25,131 nucleotides of DNA from a virus: the IMG/VR virus record IMGVR_UViG_3300035698_005203, positions 1 through 25,131 of that record. The stretch is one strand, 5' to 3'. The position numbers and the translations under genes are program-made. Positions 24,787 to 25,131 of this stretch are shown here, piece by piece. Below the pieces are notes generated by a model. The model made no database searches, was not told the origin of the DNA, and saw only the letters and a list, made by a program, of their open reading frames with translations. Within the stretch, counting starts at the first letter, position 1. Every line of letters starts with the position of its first letter.

Positions 24787-24814
24787 CCTAGGCTGGACGC
24801 TAGTCCAGCCTAGG
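24787..24814. other. Perfect 12-bp hairpin, first of two nested palindromes
   Basis: Arms 24787-24798 and 24803-24814 (CCTAGGCTGGAC / GTCCAGCCTAGG) pair perfectly around a 4-nt loop, 15 nt after the stop of the 110-aa gene. Position suggests a transcript end, but no T tract follows. The right arm's CCTAGG is also the left end of the next hairpin. Confidence 0.75.
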
Positions 24815-24850
24815 TCACAGCTTACAATCGCTTGTGAGCTGTGACCTAGG
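24809..24850. other. 19-bp hairpin sharing an arm with the preceding one
   Basis: Arms 24809-24827 and 24832-24850 pair over 19 positions with one T-G wobble around a TCGC loop; the outer 14 bp (CCTAGGTCACAGCT and its complement) are perfect. The first six bases belong also to the preceding hairpin, so both full stems cannot form in one strand. A further CCTAGG follows at 24855-24860. Possible roles are an attenuator, a 5' structure for the micropeptide mRNA, a strand-initiation site or a protein-binding site. Confidence 0.75.
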
Positions 24851-24880
24851 GAATCCTAGGAATAGTTGAGGGAGGACAAC

Positions 24881-24985
24881 GTGAACAAACTAGGCTGCGC
24901 TCTTGGTGTCATCGTTCTGGTCGTTGTAATTCTGGTATTCGCGTCAGTAGCAGTACCGGCTATCGAGTTCATGGACGCGATCTAA
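24881..24985 (+). CDS. 34-aa single-pass membrane micropeptide
   Basis: A GTG start at 24881 follows GAGGGAGG at 5-6 nt, one of the strongest ribosome sites in the window, and the frame ends at TAA 24983-24985. The peptide is MNKLG, one Cys, then a continuous hydrophobic run (about residues 7-27, IVLVVVILVFASVAV), a Pro and a short acidic tail. This is a single membrane segment with a positive N-terminus, predicting N-in, C-out orientation. It is too short for a conventional search. Tiny membrane peptides in phages include holin-like, lysis-inhibiting and host-membrane-altering factors; which applies is unknown. Confidence 0.7.
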   Translation: MNKLGCALGVIVLVVVILVFASVAVPAIEFMDAI

Positions 24986-24991
24986 CAGTGT

Positions 24992-25021
24992 TTAACAGTG
25001 TCCCGTAGAATCCACTACAAT
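24992..25021 (+). promoter_or_regulatory. Possible rightward promoter before the last gene
   Basis: TTAACA (24992-24997), 18 nt, and TACAAT (25016-25021) each match consensus at five of six positions. The expected start near 25028 would fall in the ribosome site of the next gene, which argues against it serving that gene alone. The TTAACAGTGT box repeats TAACAGTGT just upstream. Confidence 0.3.
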
Positions 25022-25039
25022 AGGACGGAGATCAACAGA

Positions 25040-25131
25040 ATGCAAATTAAACAGATCGACGACAAACCGCAGGCGGATCCGTACCACGGCGAAACGTGCA
25101 CCAGAACGGTTGTATCACTGAACCCCGACAC
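25040..25131 (+). CDS. Start of an unknown gene, cut by right edge
   Basis: An ATG at 25040 with GGACGGAG at 9 nt spacing opens a frame with 30 complete codons to the window end without a stop. The visible product begins MQIKQIDDKPQADPYHGE and includes Cys20 in a TCTRT context. It is hydrophilic with no signal peptide. The start is good but nothing can be said of its function. Confidence 0.6.
   Translation, partial: MQIKQIDDKPQADPYHGETCTRTVVSLNPD

Overview
The window is part of the genome of a tailed bacteriophage or a prophage (Caudoviricetes). It carries a terminase pair, a portal, a scaffold, an HK97-type major capsid protein and a virion lytic transglycosylase. There are no host housekeeping genes, rRNAs, tRNAs, integrase or CRISPR array. 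Tight packing, 1-53 nt gene overlaps and strong Shine-Dalgarno (SD) sites indicate a virus of a bacterium that uses ordinary SD translation. The host cannot be named. Several features suggest a short-tailed (podovirus-like) virion: an adaptor-like gene followed by a beta-propeller-like nozzle candidate, no tape measure or tail tube gene in view, and a 2217-residue candidate ejection protein beside a virion transglycosylase. The window is cut at both ends, so long-tail genes beyond the left edge cannot be excluded.

Positions 1-23963 are one leftward (minus-strand) block, probably read from a good sigma70-type promoter at 23983-24011. In transcription order it holds: an HNH protein with an N-terminal zinc ribbon; an unknown gene; a nucleoside deoxyribosyltransferase-like protein; a small conserved-phage-type protein; a DEDDh 3'-5' exonuclease; an unknown gene; TerS; TerL; portal; four accessory virion candidates; the transglycosylase (third of these in position); the 2217-aa protein; scaffold; major capsid protein; a tandem array of three intact decoration-type genes plus a decayed fourth copy; an adaptor-like protein; and a 559-codon open frame that runs off the left edge. 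Early genes thus supply nuclease and nucleotide functions, the middle genes package DNA and build the head, and the last genes close the head and form the tail.

Positions 23964-24438 are a non-coding divergent region with promoters facing both ways and GC-rich foldable DNA. From 24439 rightward are small plus-strand genes: an unknown 110-aa protein, a 34-aa single-membrane-segment peptide, and the start of a further gene cut by the right edge. Between the first two lie two perfect or near-perfect hairpins that share one CCTAGG arm and so cannot both form.

The most notable items are the decoration-gene array with its broken fourth copy and hairpins at each junction, the nested CCTAGG palindromes beside a membrane micropeptide, the giant protein placed between transglycosylase and scaffold, and a 161-nt two-frame overlap downstream of the portal. 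All protein names rest on motif reading and gene order; no database search was run.
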